Assembly: GCF_013375155.1 (NCBI RefSeq)
Contig: NZ_JABXOF010000009.1
Coordinates: 186,001-250,000 of the forward strand
Direction of reading: 5' to 3'
From: Serratia ureilytica
Lineage (GTDB): Bacteria > Pseudomonadota > Gammaproteobacteria > Enterobacterales > Enterobacteriaceae
Length of the DNA: 64,000 bases
This document shows positions 35,625-44,044 of the stretch, one piece after another. Every line of letters starts with the position of its first letter. Position 1 is the first letter of the stretch. The position numbers and the translations under genes are program-made. The notes beneath the pieces were generated by a model. It did not search any database. It was not told where the DNA came from and saw only the letters and a list, made by a program, of their open reading frames with translations.

Positions 35625-36760
35625 TTGAGCGCTTGATGCAAATCTTCATACAAGTCATTAACGTCTTCGATGCCGACTGACATTCGTATTAATTGCCTCG
35701 TAATCCCTGATTTTTTCTGCTCCTGCTCGCTAAGACTTCTGAACGACGATGAGGCCTGATAAGGCGAGTTCAGCGTGGTCTCCAAATCCCCCAAACTGTT
35801 GGAAGGGACGATGAGATTTAACTTCTTCTGAAAACTTGTCGCGTCAAACCGCGGGGCGATTTCAAAGCTGACCATGCCGCCGAACCCCCTCATTTGTTCG
35901 CGGGCTACGCTATGATTATGATGACTCGGCAACCCCGGATAGAACACGTTCGTCACATTAGGGTGCTCATTTAAACGGCTGGCCAGTTCCATCGCGTTGC
36001 GGTTAATGGCATTCATTCGAATGGCCAACGTGCGCAAGCTTCGCTCAAGCAGATGACATGACTGCGCGTTCAGACACCCGCCAAAGTCATTCATATATTC
36101 GGCCATTGCAGCAATGGACTCTTCACTGCCGACAGCCACGCCGCCTGACACATCGCCGTGGCCGCCCAAAAACTTGGTGGCGCTGTGCAATACCAAATCG
36201 ACGCCATATTCCAGAGGGTTTTGGTTGATAGGCGTCGCCACGGTGTTATCAATAATGGTGAACACCCCCCGACTCTTGGCGAATCGGGTCAATAGCTCAA
36301 TGTTCAGGATTTTAAGCAATGGATTTGTCGGTGTTTCGATATATATCATTCGCGTATTCGAATTGACTAATGCGATGATGCTCTCTACTTCACAACTCTC
36401 CGAAACGCTGTATGTGATGCCTAATTTTGCAAAATGATTCTGTACAAACTTGAGCGCACCTGAATACACGCCGTTTTGTAAAACAATATGGTCACCGGCT
36501 TTTAAATGCGAAAGCATCGCCGTCGCGAAAGCCGCCATACCGGAACTGAATACCAGAGCGGCCTCACCACCGCTTTCCAATGCGCACATCTTCTCGGCAA
36601 CGGCGCGTTGATTGGGTAAGTTACCATGTCTTGGATAGACATCTTCTGTCATATCAAGATGCTTGTGAGAACTCGCGGAGAATAGCGGAGAAAGAATGCC
36701 ACCATGCATTTCGTCGATAATGGTTCCGCTGTGAACGGCAAGAGTTTCTTTTGCTAACAC
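35621..36760 (-). CDS. Cystathionine gamma-synthase-family PLP enzyme
   Basis: Fold-type I PLP enzyme of 379 residues in the Cys/Met metabolism family. The PLP lysine is K196 (LHSATKFLGGHGDVSGG), the pyridine-nitrogen aspartate D171, and the phosphate residues Y42 and R44 lie in YPRHGN. Y99 (QNGVYSGA) corresponds to the active-site tyrosine. The cysteine typical of methionine gamma-lyase after that tyrosine is absent. Members do gamma-elimination or gamma-replacement on substrates with a gamma leaving group, including O-phosphohomoserine. The start is GTG at 36760 with a weak AGGCAG site. The kinase gene overlaps its stop. Confidence 0.88.
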   Translation of the reverse strand: MLAKETLAVHSGTIIDEMHGGILSPLFSASSHKHLDMTEDVYPRHGNLPNQRAVAEKMCALESGGEAALVFSSGMAAFATAMLSHLKAGDHIVLQNGVYSGALKFVQNHFAKLGITYSVSESCEVESIIALVNSNTRMIYIETPTNPLLKILNIELLTRFAKSRGVFTIIDNTVATPINQNPLEYGVDLVLHSATKFLGGHGDVSGGVAVGSEESIAAMAEYMNDFGGCLNAQSCHLLERSLRTLAIRMNAINRNAMELASRLNEHPNVTNVFYPGLPSHHNHSVAREQMRGFGGMVSFEIAPRFDATSFQKKLNLIVPSNSLGDLETTLNSPYQASSSFRSLSEQEQKKSGITRQLIRMSVGIEDVNDLYEDLHQALK

Positions 36761-36839
36761 GGTTACTGCCTATTTTCGAGTATCAGGAAGTGGGGGGCAT
36801 GCCTTGAATAAAGGATCCCCCCGTTCATGTGAGTCTTTA
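36761..36839 (-). repeat. Intra-operon hairpin between oxygenase and PLP enzyme genes
   Basis: GGGGGG (36792-36797) can pair with CCCCCC (36817-36822) around a 19-base loop in the 79-base gap. It may stabilise the first cistron; there is no U-tract in the leftward direction. Confidence 0.5.
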
Positions 36840-37619
36840 TTACGATGGGTTATTTGGCACCGCGAACATCGGGGTGAAATCGATTAATATGACATCGCGG
36901 AAGCCCACCTTACCGTGCCCATCCACATGAACCGGTTTCACCTGGTGCCAGACTAGATCATCAACGATGCCGATGGAGTCCAGCGGTTTGAGCATCGCCT
37001 CATTACACAGGATGTTCGTCTTGGTGTTATCTGTAATGATGTTCTCACCGCCAGAAACACCATCACGATTGATCAAATGTATCCAGGTGCAAGGCTCGCC
37101 ATCCTTATGAAGTCGATTCGGTACGGAAATCCCCGGCGCATCAACCGTCGCTTTCATTCTGATGAAGTGAATGCCGACCTCCATGGGAATCGTGGAAGCA
37201 TACTCATGTAACGGGGAGTTTTTAAAATCATGCAGGACAAGCGACGTGATCAGATTATTTGACAAAATTTCGTTTGGAACAGGCTGAAACTTCCTTGCCT
37301 CCTCAACGACTTCATCATTAAATCCGACATCTTGTTTGTAACTGTAGGCGTGTTCGGAAGATTGAGGAATCAAGAGATTAAAGCAAGGTAAAAGCACATA
37401 TTTACTGTGCTGCCGATAGCGCCCCGCATTTTCACCGTAGGGATCCAGAGCAAGCGTATCGAAATGCCGCTGAATAATACTTAAGTCTGATTTTTGCGCA
37501 TCGGTAAGGTTAAAGTCATCCGAAGCCAATTTGCAATACCCTACATCTGTCATCATGGGGTATGCGCTCACACGGCACTCAAGTGTGTTCTCAAACTCTT
37601 TAATGTTACCACGAATCAT
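36840..37619 (-). CDS. 2-oxoglutarate/Fe(II)-dependent amino-acid dioxygenase (PF10014 type)
   Basis: Protein of 259 residues resembling the 2OG-Fe dioxygenase family of bacterial L-isoleucine 4-hydroxylase. The iron triad is H171-x-D173 in RLHKDGEP and H225 in VWHQVKPV; R241 in RDVILIDF should bind 2-oxoglutarate. Family members hydroxylate free aliphatic amino acids, often at C4. It is the first gene of the five-gene operon, with AAGGAAG eight bases before ATG 37619. The codon use is AT-rich compared with flanking avtA and ghrB, a sign of transfer. The substrate is unknown. Confidence 0.86.
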   Translation of the reverse strand: MIRGNIKEFENTLECRVSAYPMMTDVGYCKLASDDFNLTDAQKSDLSIIQRHFDTLALDPYGENAGRYRQHSKYVLLPCFNLLIPQSSEHAYSYKQDVGFNDEVVEEARKFQPVPNEILSNNLITSLVLHDFKNSPLHEYASTIPMEVGIHFIRMKATVDAPGISVPNRLHKDGEPCTWIHLINRDGVSGGENIITDNTKTNILCNEAMLKPLDSIGIVDDLVWHQVKPVHVDGHGKVGFRDVILIDFTPMFAVPNNPS

Positions 37620-38646
37620 CGTGCAATCTTCCTTTTTACTCTGATTGGAATAACGACATATTGATGTTCACCGCAATGCTCATGAACATTGAACAGCAAA
37701 TGCTTCCCTGTTTTTCAAGTGAAGTAATTCATCTCACAAATAAAAGAGCTTGATTATTTATTCTTTAAACTTCCTGCACGCTAAAAAGTGCGAAAGAGAC
37801 TTTTATAGATTTCTTTTCCACTTATTTATCGAAACCAGACTTGCGCTGTTTTTCATTGCTACCTGACCTCATCTCACTTGTGCGCGGTGAGCGAAAGTCT
37901 ACGCTGCATACGGGTTTTCAAATGACGCCAGGTGAATCGGCGCGAAACCTTTATCCTCCAACCCTACCCGCCTAATGGGCTGCGATGCCTGGCGATGCGC
38001 ATCTGCCGGACACAGAGCGCCCTACCCTGGCGTTACGCCGCTAAATGCTATTTGCGGCTCCCTCGCGGGTAGTATGATTAGTGTTTTTTATACAAAATAG
38101 CCAATTTTCAGCAACGGCAACGTACATGCCCCATGCCGGCCAGCAGGAGACACCGCTCATCAAACCGATTACTCTGTAGATAGACAGGGACGAAACTGGC
38201 AATCAACCCATGGTCAGGCAAGTAAAATCGCCTTGAAAGCCGTGCTTTTGGCATGGCTTCATCCACGCTACCGCACTACTCATCCCTTTCCGAGCATTAG
38301 TTTAGATAATCTTTATTGTTAAGTTAAATTTAACGGATGCGGAAGTTACTCGATATGGTTATAAATTGCCATAGTGTTAATGAAATGCAGCGAAAAAGTG
38401 TGATCTGGGTCGGGACCGCAAAACCTGTGCCAACCCTAAGATCGCGTGGCTGAATCGCGTGGCTGAAAGGTTGAGGCGATAATGGCGTGGGCCGGCGAAC
38501 GGTCACAATAATCCAGCGTAATATGCTGCTAATCGAACGCAGGGCAAAACTTGTGCCCACCGGTCGATTTGTCAGCCGCATTGCAGCGGGGTTTATCTGG
38601 CGGTATGGTGGGTGATTACCTGCTAAAAAACAGTACTGCTGCACCT
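37620..38646. other. Long region upstream of the biosynthetic operon and avtA
   Basis: About 1 kb with no frame that looks coding. The left part (to about 37,870) is AT-rich and should hold the operon promoter. The middle (37,880-38,060) is GC-richer and may be remnant coding DNA that I cannot identify. The right part has a 13-bp tandem duplication and two near-copies of GCAAAAC(C/T)TGTGCC (38418-38431 and 38544-38557). The avtA leader has no clear ribosome site. Confidence 0.5.
38441..38466. repeat. 13-bp tandem duplication upstream of avtA
   Basis: ATCGCGTGGCTGA occurs twice head to tail without a mismatch. Confidence 0.95.
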
Positions 38647-39897
38647 ATGACTTTCTCACTTTTCGGCGAAAAATTTACCCGTTATGCGGGCATTACCCGT
38701 TTGATGGACGACCTGAACGAAGGCCTGCGCACCCCCGGCGCCATCATGCTCGGCGGCGGCAACCCCGCACAGATCCCAGAGATGGAAGCCTATTTCAAAC
38801 AGCTGTGCCAGGAGATGCTCGACCAGGGCAAACTGACCGAAGCGCTGTGCAACTACGACGGCCCGCAAGGCAAGGACGCGCTGCTGAAAGCGCTGGCCAA
38901 TCTGCTGCGCGACGAGCTCGGCTGGGAGATCTCGCCACAGAATATTGCTCTGACTAATGGCAGCCAAAGCGCATTTTTCTACTTGTTCAACCTGTTCGCC
39001 GGCCGCTACGCCGACGGCTCGCGCCGCCGCGTGTTGTTCCCACTGGCGCCGGAATATATCGGCTATGCCGATGCCGGGCTGGATGAAGGGCTGTTCGTCT
39101 CCGCCAAACCGAACATCGAGCTGCTGCCGGACGGCCAGTTCAAGTATCACGTCGATTTCGAACATCTCACCATCGGCGATGACATCGGCATGATCTGCGT
39201 TTCACGGCCGACCAACCCGACCGGCAACGTGATCACCGACGAAGAGCTGATGAAGCTCGATCTGCTGGCGCAACAGCGCGATATTCCGCTGGTCATCGAC
39301 AACGCCTACGGCGTGCCGTTCCCCGGCATCATCTTCAGCGACGCCACGCCGCTGTGGAACCCGAACACCATCCTGTGCATGAGCCTGTCCAAGCTCGGCC
39401 TGCCCGGCTCGCGCTGCGGCATCGTGATCGCCGACGAGAAGGTGATCACCGCGTTGACCAACATGAACGGCATCATCAGCCTGTCTCCAGGCAGCATGGG
39501 GCCGGCGATGGCGACGGAAATGATCGCGCGCGGCGATCTGCTGCGCCTGTCGAACGAGGTGATTCGCCCGTTCTACAAACAGCGCGTCGAGCACACCATC
39601 GAGATCATTCGCCGCTACCTGTCGCCGGAACGCTGCCTGATCCACAAACCGGAAGGGGCTATCTTCCTCTGGCTGTGGTTCAAGGATCTGCCGATCACCA
39701 CCGAAGTGCTGTATCAGCGCCTGAAAAAGCGCGGCGTGCTGATGGTGCCCGGCCACTACTTCTTCCCGGGACTGGAGCATGAATGGCCACATACCCACCA
39801 GTGCATGCGCATGAACTACGTGCCCGATCCGGAGAAAATCGAGCGCGGCGTGGCTATTCTGGCGGAAGAGATCGAACGCGCACATCAGGAAGGCTAA
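38647..39897 (+). CDS. avtA: Valine-pyruvate aminotransferase
   Basis: PLP enzyme of 416 residues (E. coli AvtA 417) that moves amino groups between valine and pyruvate in branched-chain and alanine metabolism. It begins MTFSLFGEKFTRYAGIT; the PLP lysine is in CMSLSKLGLPGSRCG (about residue 246), with the family asparagine in RPTNPTGNVI and the aspartate in IDNAYG. ATG 38647 matches the family N-terminus, though the upstream sequence has no good ribosome site; the frame is open for 32 codons upstream. Confidence 0.96.
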   Translation: MTFSLFGEKFTRYAGITRLMDDLNEGLRTPGAIMLGGGNPAQIPEMEAYFKQLCQEMLDQGKLTEALCNYDGPQGKDALLKALANLLRDELGWEISPQNIALTNGSQSAFFYLFNLFAGRYADGSRRRVLFPLAPEYIGYADAGLDEGLFVSAKPNIELLPDGQFKYHVDFEHLTIGDDIGMICVSRPTNPTGNVITDEELMKLDLLAQQRDIPLVIDNAYGVPFPGIIFSDATPLWNPNTILCMSLSKLGLPGSRCGIVIADEKVITALTNMNGIISLSPGSMGPAMATEMIARGDLLRLSNEVIRPFYKQRVEHTIEIIRRYLSPERCLIHKPEGAIFLWLWFKDLPITTEVLYQRLKKRGVLMVPGHYFFPGLEHEWPHTHQCMRMNYVPDPEKIERGVAILAEEIERAHQEG

Positions 39898-39923
39898 CGC
39901 CGACTGATTGAAAATCGACCGAT

Positions 39924-39955
39924 AAAGATATACGATGCATATATCGTATATCTTT
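39924..39955. promoter_or_regulatory. Operator/promoter palindrome of the toxin-antitoxin operon
   Basis: Perfect 13-base inverted repeat AAAGATATACGAT / ATCGTATATCTTT with a 6-base centre GCATAT. It begins 47 bases before the antitoxin start and contains possible -10 sequences, as expected for autorepression by a ribbon-helix-helix antitoxin. Confidence 0.8.
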
Positions 39956-39970
39956 TTTGGAGGGCCAACG

Positions 39971-40192
39971 ATGACTCGCATCGTGATCGATTTACCTGAA
40001 GAAGACCTGCGGCAGCTCGATAATCTGAAAAATATCCGCCACGTTCCCCGGGCCGAAATCATTCGTCAAGCAGTCTCCCGCTATCTGACGGAGAACCACG
40101 TGGAAGATCCCAGCAACGCTTTCGGGCTCTGGTCCGGGGCGATGGGAGATGGCGTGGAGTACGAAAATCGTCAGCGCGAGGAGTGGGAATAA
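39971..40192 (+). CDS. Ribbon-helix-helix antitoxin (VapB-like)
   Basis: Protein of 73 residues. The N-terminal MTRIVIDLPEEDLRQLDNL gives the DNA-binding beta strand and first helix of a CopG/Arc fold, and the C-terminal tail (SNAFGLWSGAMGDGVEYENR) is the probable toxin-neutralising segment. ATG 39971 follows GGAGGG by six bases; the upstream in-frame ATG lies inside the operator. Its stop overlaps the toxin start (TAATG). It is inserted between avtA and yidE. Confidence 0.88.
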   Translation: MTRIVIDLPEEDLRQLDNLKNIRHVPRAEIIRQAVSRYLTENHVEDPSNAFGLWSGAMGDGVEYENRQREEWE

Positions 40193-40572
40193 TGGTGGCT
40201 CAACGGGCGTTATTCGACACCAATATCCTGATCGATTATCTCAACGGCATTCCTCAAGCCAGGGACGTTCTGGTCGAGTATCACATCAATCCGGCCATCA
40301 GCGCCATCACCTGGATGGAAGTGATGGTAGGTGCTAAAAAACAGGGTCCGGCACTGGAGCTGAAAACACGTCAGTTTTTAGGGCAATTTCTGCTGCTGCC
40401 TATTACCGATGAAGTCGCCGAACGCGCCGTAGAACTGCGCCACTCACAGCATGTGAAACTGCCAGACGCCATTATCTGGGCCACCGCGCAGGTGGGATTC
40501 CGGATGCTCATCTCCCGTAACCCCAAAGATTTCGGCACTGACAATGGCGTGTTGATGCCTTATCGGCTGTAG
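40192..40572 (+). CDS. PIN-domain ribonuclease toxin (VapC-like)
   Basis: Protein of 126 residues with a PIN domain. Acidic active-site residues are D11 in LFDTNILIDYL, the Glu in ITWMEVMVG (about 43), D89-90 in KLPDAIIWATA and a final acidic residue in NPKDFGTD. VapC toxins cut tRNA or rRNA. The start overlaps the antitoxin stop by one base (TAATG), behind a GAGGAG site inside the antitoxin gene. The pair forms a type II toxin-antitoxin module. Confidence 0.9.
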   Translation: MVAQRALFDTNILIDYLNGIPQARDVLVEYHINPAISAITWMEVMVGAKKQGPALELKTRQFLGQFLLLPITDEVAERAVELRHSQHVKLPDAIIWATAQVGFRMLISRNPKDFGTDNGVLMPYRL

Positions 40573-40582
40573 ACGATCCGCA

Positions 40583-42241
40583 CTACAACGTCCAGAACAG
40601 CACCGCCAGCAGCTGCGGCGACATGATGCGCAGGAACATCGCCAGCGGATATACGGTGGCGTAAGACAGCGCGGCGGCGCCGCTGGTGGGATGCAGGCCG
40701 TTGGCGAACGCCAGCGCCGGCGGATCGGTCATCGACCCCGCCAACATGCCGGACAGCGTCAGATAGTTCATCTTGCCCACCGTGCGCGCCAGAATGCCGA
40801 CGCTCAGCAGCGGAATGGCGGTGATCAACGCGCCATAACCAATCCATGTCAGCCCCTCGCCATGCAGCAACGTATCGATAAAATTGCCGCCCGATTTCAA
40901 ACCGACCACCGCCAGAAACAGCACGATGCCCAGTTCGCGCAGCGCCAGGTTGGCGCTCGGCGGCATAAACCAATACAGCTTGCCGATACTGCCGATGCGC
41001 CCCAGGATCAGCGCCGCCACCAACGGCCCGCCGGCCAGCCCCAGCCGCAATGCCGCCGGGAAGCCGGGCACAAACAGCGGAATGGAGCCCAGCAGCACCC
41101 CGAGGCCGATGCCGATAAAGACCGGCAGCATCTGCACCTGCTGCAGCTTTTGTTGGGCGTTGCCGACGATTGCCGTCACCGCGTCGATGGCCTCCGGCCG
41201 GCCGACCAGGTTGAGAATATCGCCAAACTGCAGCGTCACGTTGCTGCCGGCCACCAGCTCCACGCCGGCGCGGTTGAGGCGTGAAATCACCACGTCATAT
41301 TTCTGCTTCAGGTTCAGATCGCGGATTTTTTTCCCCAGCACCTGCTCGTTGGTCACCGCCGCCCTCACTACCTGCAGCGCAGTGCCGCGCGTGGACAGCG
41401 AAGCGTCGACCTCTTCACCGATCACCAGCCGGGCGTTCTCCAGATCTTCGCGTTTGCCCACCAGGTGCAGATAGTCGCCGAGCTCCAGCCGCTCATGCGG
41501 CGCCGGCACCATCAACATCTCGCCGCGTTTGAGGCGCGAACAGACGATCGCTTCACCGTTGAGCAGCGGTACGCTTTTGATCGCCATGCCCTGCAGATTG
41601 GGGTTACGCACCGCCACGTTCATGGCGTGCAACAGCTCGCGCTGATTACCCAGGCTGCTTTCAAACGCCTGCGCCTCGCGCTCGATGTTGATGCGAAAAA
41701 CCAATCGGATCAGCCACATCACCAGCAGGATGCCGCAAATGCCGAACGGATAGGCCATGGCGTAACCCATGCCCATGCCGTCCACCAATGCCGGATCGGA
41801 ACCGAGATCGGTCAGGATTTGCTGACCGGCGCCCAGCGCCGGCGTGTTGGTGACCGCGCCGGAGAACACGCCGAGGATGATCGGCAGCGGCACGTCGAAC
41901 AGCTTGTGCACCGCCGCCGCCACTGCGCCGCCGGTCAGCACCAGCAGCACCGCGAAGGCGTTGAGCCGCAGACCGGAGACGCGCAGCGAAGAGAAGAAGC
42001 CGGGGCCAACCTGAATGCCGATGGTGTAAACGAACAGGATCAGGCCAAACTCCTGGATGAAGTGCAGCATGTCCCCGTTCAGGCTGATTTGCCCGCTCTG
42101 GGCGAAGTGGCCGACCAGGATGCCGCCGAACAGCACGCCGCCAATCCCCAGCCCGACACCGTACAACTTCCAGTTCCCCATCCACAGCCCAATGACGGCC
42201 GCCAACGCCAACATGCTGACGGTCAGGGCGATATCGCTCAT
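40583..42241 (-). CDS. yidE: Putative transporter YidE (AAE family)
   Basis: Membrane protein of 552 residues (E. coli YidE 553) of the aspartate:alanine exchanger family. It has an N-terminal hydrophobic half, two cytoplasmic RCK_C/TrkA-C domains (about 190-370; for example [16 protein letters not shown] and [16 protein letters not shown]) and a C-terminal hydrophobic half with [13 protein letters not shown]. The substrate is unknown. It lies next to ibpBA, as in E. coli. Confidence 0.95.
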   Translation of the reverse strand: MSDIALTVSMLALAAVIGLWMGNWKLYGVGLGIGGVLFGGILVGHFAQSGQISLNGDMLHFIQEFGLILFVYTIGIQVGPGFFSSLRVSGLRLNAFAVLLVLTGGAVAAAVHKLFDVPLPIILGVFSGAVTNTPALGAGQQILTDLGSDPALVDGMGMGYAMAYPFGICGILLVMWLIRLVFRINIEREAQAFESSLGNQRELLHAMNVAVRNPNLQGMAIKSVPLLNGEAIVCSRLKRGEMLMVPAPHERLELGDYLHLVGKREDLENARLVIGEEVDASLSTRGTALQVVRAAVTNEQVLGKKIRDLNLKQKYDVVISRLNRAGVELVAGSNVTLQFGDILNLVGRPEAIDAVTAIVGNAQQKLQQVQMLPVFIGIGLGVLLGSIPLFVPGFPAALRLGLAGGPLVAALILGRIGSIGKLYWFMPPSANLALRELGIVLFLAVVGLKSGGNFIDTLLHGEGLTWIGYGALITAIPLLSVGILARTVGKMNYLTLSGMLAGSMTDPPALAFANGLHPTSGAAALSYATVYPLAMFLRIMSPQLLAVLFWTL

Positions 42242-42355
42242 AGGTCACATCCTTGCCAAAGTTGAACATGGGATTTGCGGATATAGACACACAATTAACA
42301 AGGATTATGGCATCGGGCAGACGGGGGGACTGTGGCGTGCGCCACATAACGCAAC

Positions 42356-42381
42356 GGGGGAGATCCGTCTGGATCTCCCCC
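42356..42381 (-). terminator. Hairpin after ibpB
   Basis: Perfect 11-base inverted repeat GGGGGAGATCC / GGATCTCCCCC with loop GTCT, 28 bases after the ibpB stop. There is no clear U-tract, so it could also be a stability element. Confidence 0.65.
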
Positions 42382-42408
42382 GCATGATGATGACCGTTTT
42401 TCAGTCGG

Positions 42409-42837
42409 TTATTTGGCTTCCAGCTCCGGCGTCGCGCCGATGGCGATGCGCTGAGGCTGCAAGGCTTCCGGAACCTGACGCACCAGATCGATGTGCAACA
42501 GGCCATTTTCAAATTTGGCCTCGGACACCTGCAGGTGTTCCGCCAGAGTGAAGGTCAGCTGGAACTCTTTGCACACCAGCCCCTGATGCAGGTACTCGAC
42601 CTGTTTTTCCGGCGGCGTGGGTTTACCGCTGACGGTCAGCCGCGGCCCTTCCACTTCGATATTCAGTTCGCTCTGCCGGAAACCGGCCAGCGCCAGAGAA
42701 ATGCGGTAGTGATTGTCATCGCTTTTCTCGATATTATACGGCGGGAACCCCTGGGGTTCCTGGCCCCCCATGGAACTGGCCAGTTTATCAAAACCAATCC
42801 ATTGACGCAGAAGCGGGGATAGATCGTAATTACGCAT
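42409..42837 (-). CDS. ibpB: Small heat shock protein IbpB
   Basis: Protein of 142 residues (E. coli 142) with an alpha-crystallin domain (about 30-120; [21 protein letters not shown]) and a C-terminal IxI-like tail. It binds aggregated proteins together with IbpA for later release by ClpB/DnaK. ATG 42837 (MRNYDLSPL) matches the family. It lies 106 bases after ibpA in the same heat-shock operon. Confidence 0.97.
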   Translation of the reverse strand: MRNYDLSPLLRQWIGFDKLASSMGGQEPQGFPPYNIEKSDDNHYRISLALAGFRQSELNIEVEGPRLTVSGKPTPPEKQVEYLHQGLVCKEFQLTFTLAEHLQVSEAKFENGLLHIDLVRQVPEALQPQRIAIGATPELEAK

Positions 42838-42943
42838 AGGAACAACTCCTTTCATTAAGCGAGATGTGTTTATTCAGCCCCCTGACGGCAGGCGGATTAT
42901 TACTGCATATTTGCCGACAGCGTTCCTGCCGGCGAAAACGGAA

Positions 42944-43357
42944 TTATTTAATTTCGATACGGCGCGGTTTTAATGTTTCCGGCACGATGCGCTGCATATC
43001 GATATACAGCAGACCGTTCTCCAGTTTGGCGCCTTTAATTTGAATATGTTCGGCCAGCTGGAATTTACGCTCGAAATTACGCTCAGCGATGCCCTGATAT
43101 AAATAGGTTTTTTCTGCCGGTTCGTTATTGTGCGCACCGCGCACGATCAGCAGATTATCTTGCGTGGTGATCTCCAGCTCCTGCTCGGCAAACCCGGCTA
43201 CCGCAATGGCGATGCGATAATGATTTTCGTCCACCAGCTCGACATTATAAGGGGGATAACCGCCGTTGCCCTGGCTCTGGCCGGCCTCCAGCGCGTTGAA
43301 CAGGCGATCGAAACCAATGGCGGAACGGTATAGCGGAGAAAGATCGAAATTACGCAT
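42944..43357 (-). CDS. ibpA: Small heat shock protein IbpA
   Basis: Protein of 137 residues, the E. coli IbpA length, beginning [20 protein letters not shown]. The alpha-crystallin domain contains [20 protein letters not shown], and the tail has the IEIK end with an IxI-like motif. It is the first gene of ibpAB, behind a sigma32 promoter and a probable RNA thermometer leader with an AGGAGG ribosome site. Confidence 0.98.
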   Translation of the reverse strand: MRNFDLSPLYRSAIGFDRLFNALEAGQSQGNGGYPPYNVELVDENHYRIAIAVAGFAEQELEITTQDNLLIVRGAHNNEPAEKTYLYQGIAERNFERKFQLAEHIQIKGAKLENGLLYIDMQRIVPETLKPRRIEIK

Positions 43358-43466
43358 AAAACAGCCTCCTAAGGCACTTCAGCGAGGTTGAAATAAATAC
43401 GCCTTCCATTCTGGACAGGCTAATTAAGCCAGAATTCCCTTACGGCAAATTCTCAATCCGGCTCTG
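43358..43466 (-). promoter_or_regulatory. ROSE-like RNA thermometer in the ibpA leader
   Basis: The leader between the predicted start point and ibpA is about 108 nt. Its ribosome site sits in GCCTTAGGAGGC, where GCC and GCCT-type segments and the upstream CCTCGCT can pair with AGGAGG. E. coli ibpA has a ROSE thermometer in the same place. The fold is inferred, not computed. Confidence 0.6.
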
Positions 43467-43472
43467 ATGATA

Positions 43473-43500
43473 AAATGGGGGTTGATTTCATCAATTCAAC
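43473..43500 (-). promoter_or_regulatory. Sigma32 heat-shock promoter of ibpAB
   Basis: Read leftward: GTTGAAT, a 13-base spacer, then CCCCATTT. This matches the sigma32 consensus (CTTGAA, 13-15 bases, CCCCATnT). Confidence 0.9.
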
Positions 43501-43666
43501 GGGCGAGGATCAAAAAAAGCGCTTTTCGGTTAGGTGAAAGTTTTTTTACCACTTACACTAAAGTGAGAGAGCCGCCACAGAGCGGGATTTTGCTTCTTTT
43601 AAAGCAGCAACAGGATGTTATAAATCAGCTTAATTTAGGGGCACAGCAACCCTGCAGGATGGATTA

Positions 43667-44014
43667 ATGACGACGATGAAAGCGATAGCGACGGGCTGCA
43701 TGTTGTTGGCGACCAGCGGTTGCTCCAGCGTGATGAGCCATACCGGCCCGAATCAGGGTTACTATCCCGGCACCCGCGCCAGCGTGGACATGCTGAAGGA
43801 CGACAACACCAGCTGGGCGATGATGCCGCTGGTGGCGCTGGATCTGCCGTTCTCCGCAGTGATGGATACCGTGCTGCTGCCTTACGACTATCTGCGTTCA
43901 GGCAATGACGCCACCGCAGACTCGCCAAAAGCGCGCATCCTGCGCAGCGAGCAGCAGAATCTGGCGGCAACCGGCAACCCCGGCGAGGGCAACGACAGCA
44001 CCGCCACACACTAA
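43667..44014 (+). CDS. yidQ: YceK/YidQ family lipoprotein
   Basis: Protein of 115 residues. A short signal ends in the lipobox TSGC (Cys19), then SSVMSHTGPNQGYYPGTRAS and the DLPFSAVMDTVLLPYD segment, both typical of YidQ/YceK lipoproteins. ATG 43667 follows AGGA by seven bases. Function is unknown. It lies next to ibpA and yidR, as in E. coli. Confidence 0.93.
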   Translation: MTTMKAIATGCMLLATSGCSSVMSHTGPNQGYYPGTRASVDMLKDDNTSWAMMPLVALDLPFSAVMDTVLLPYDYLRSGNDATADSPKARILRSEQQNLAATGNPGEGNDSTATH

Positions 44015-44044
44015 TCACGCACGCAGCGGGCCATCAGGCCCGCC

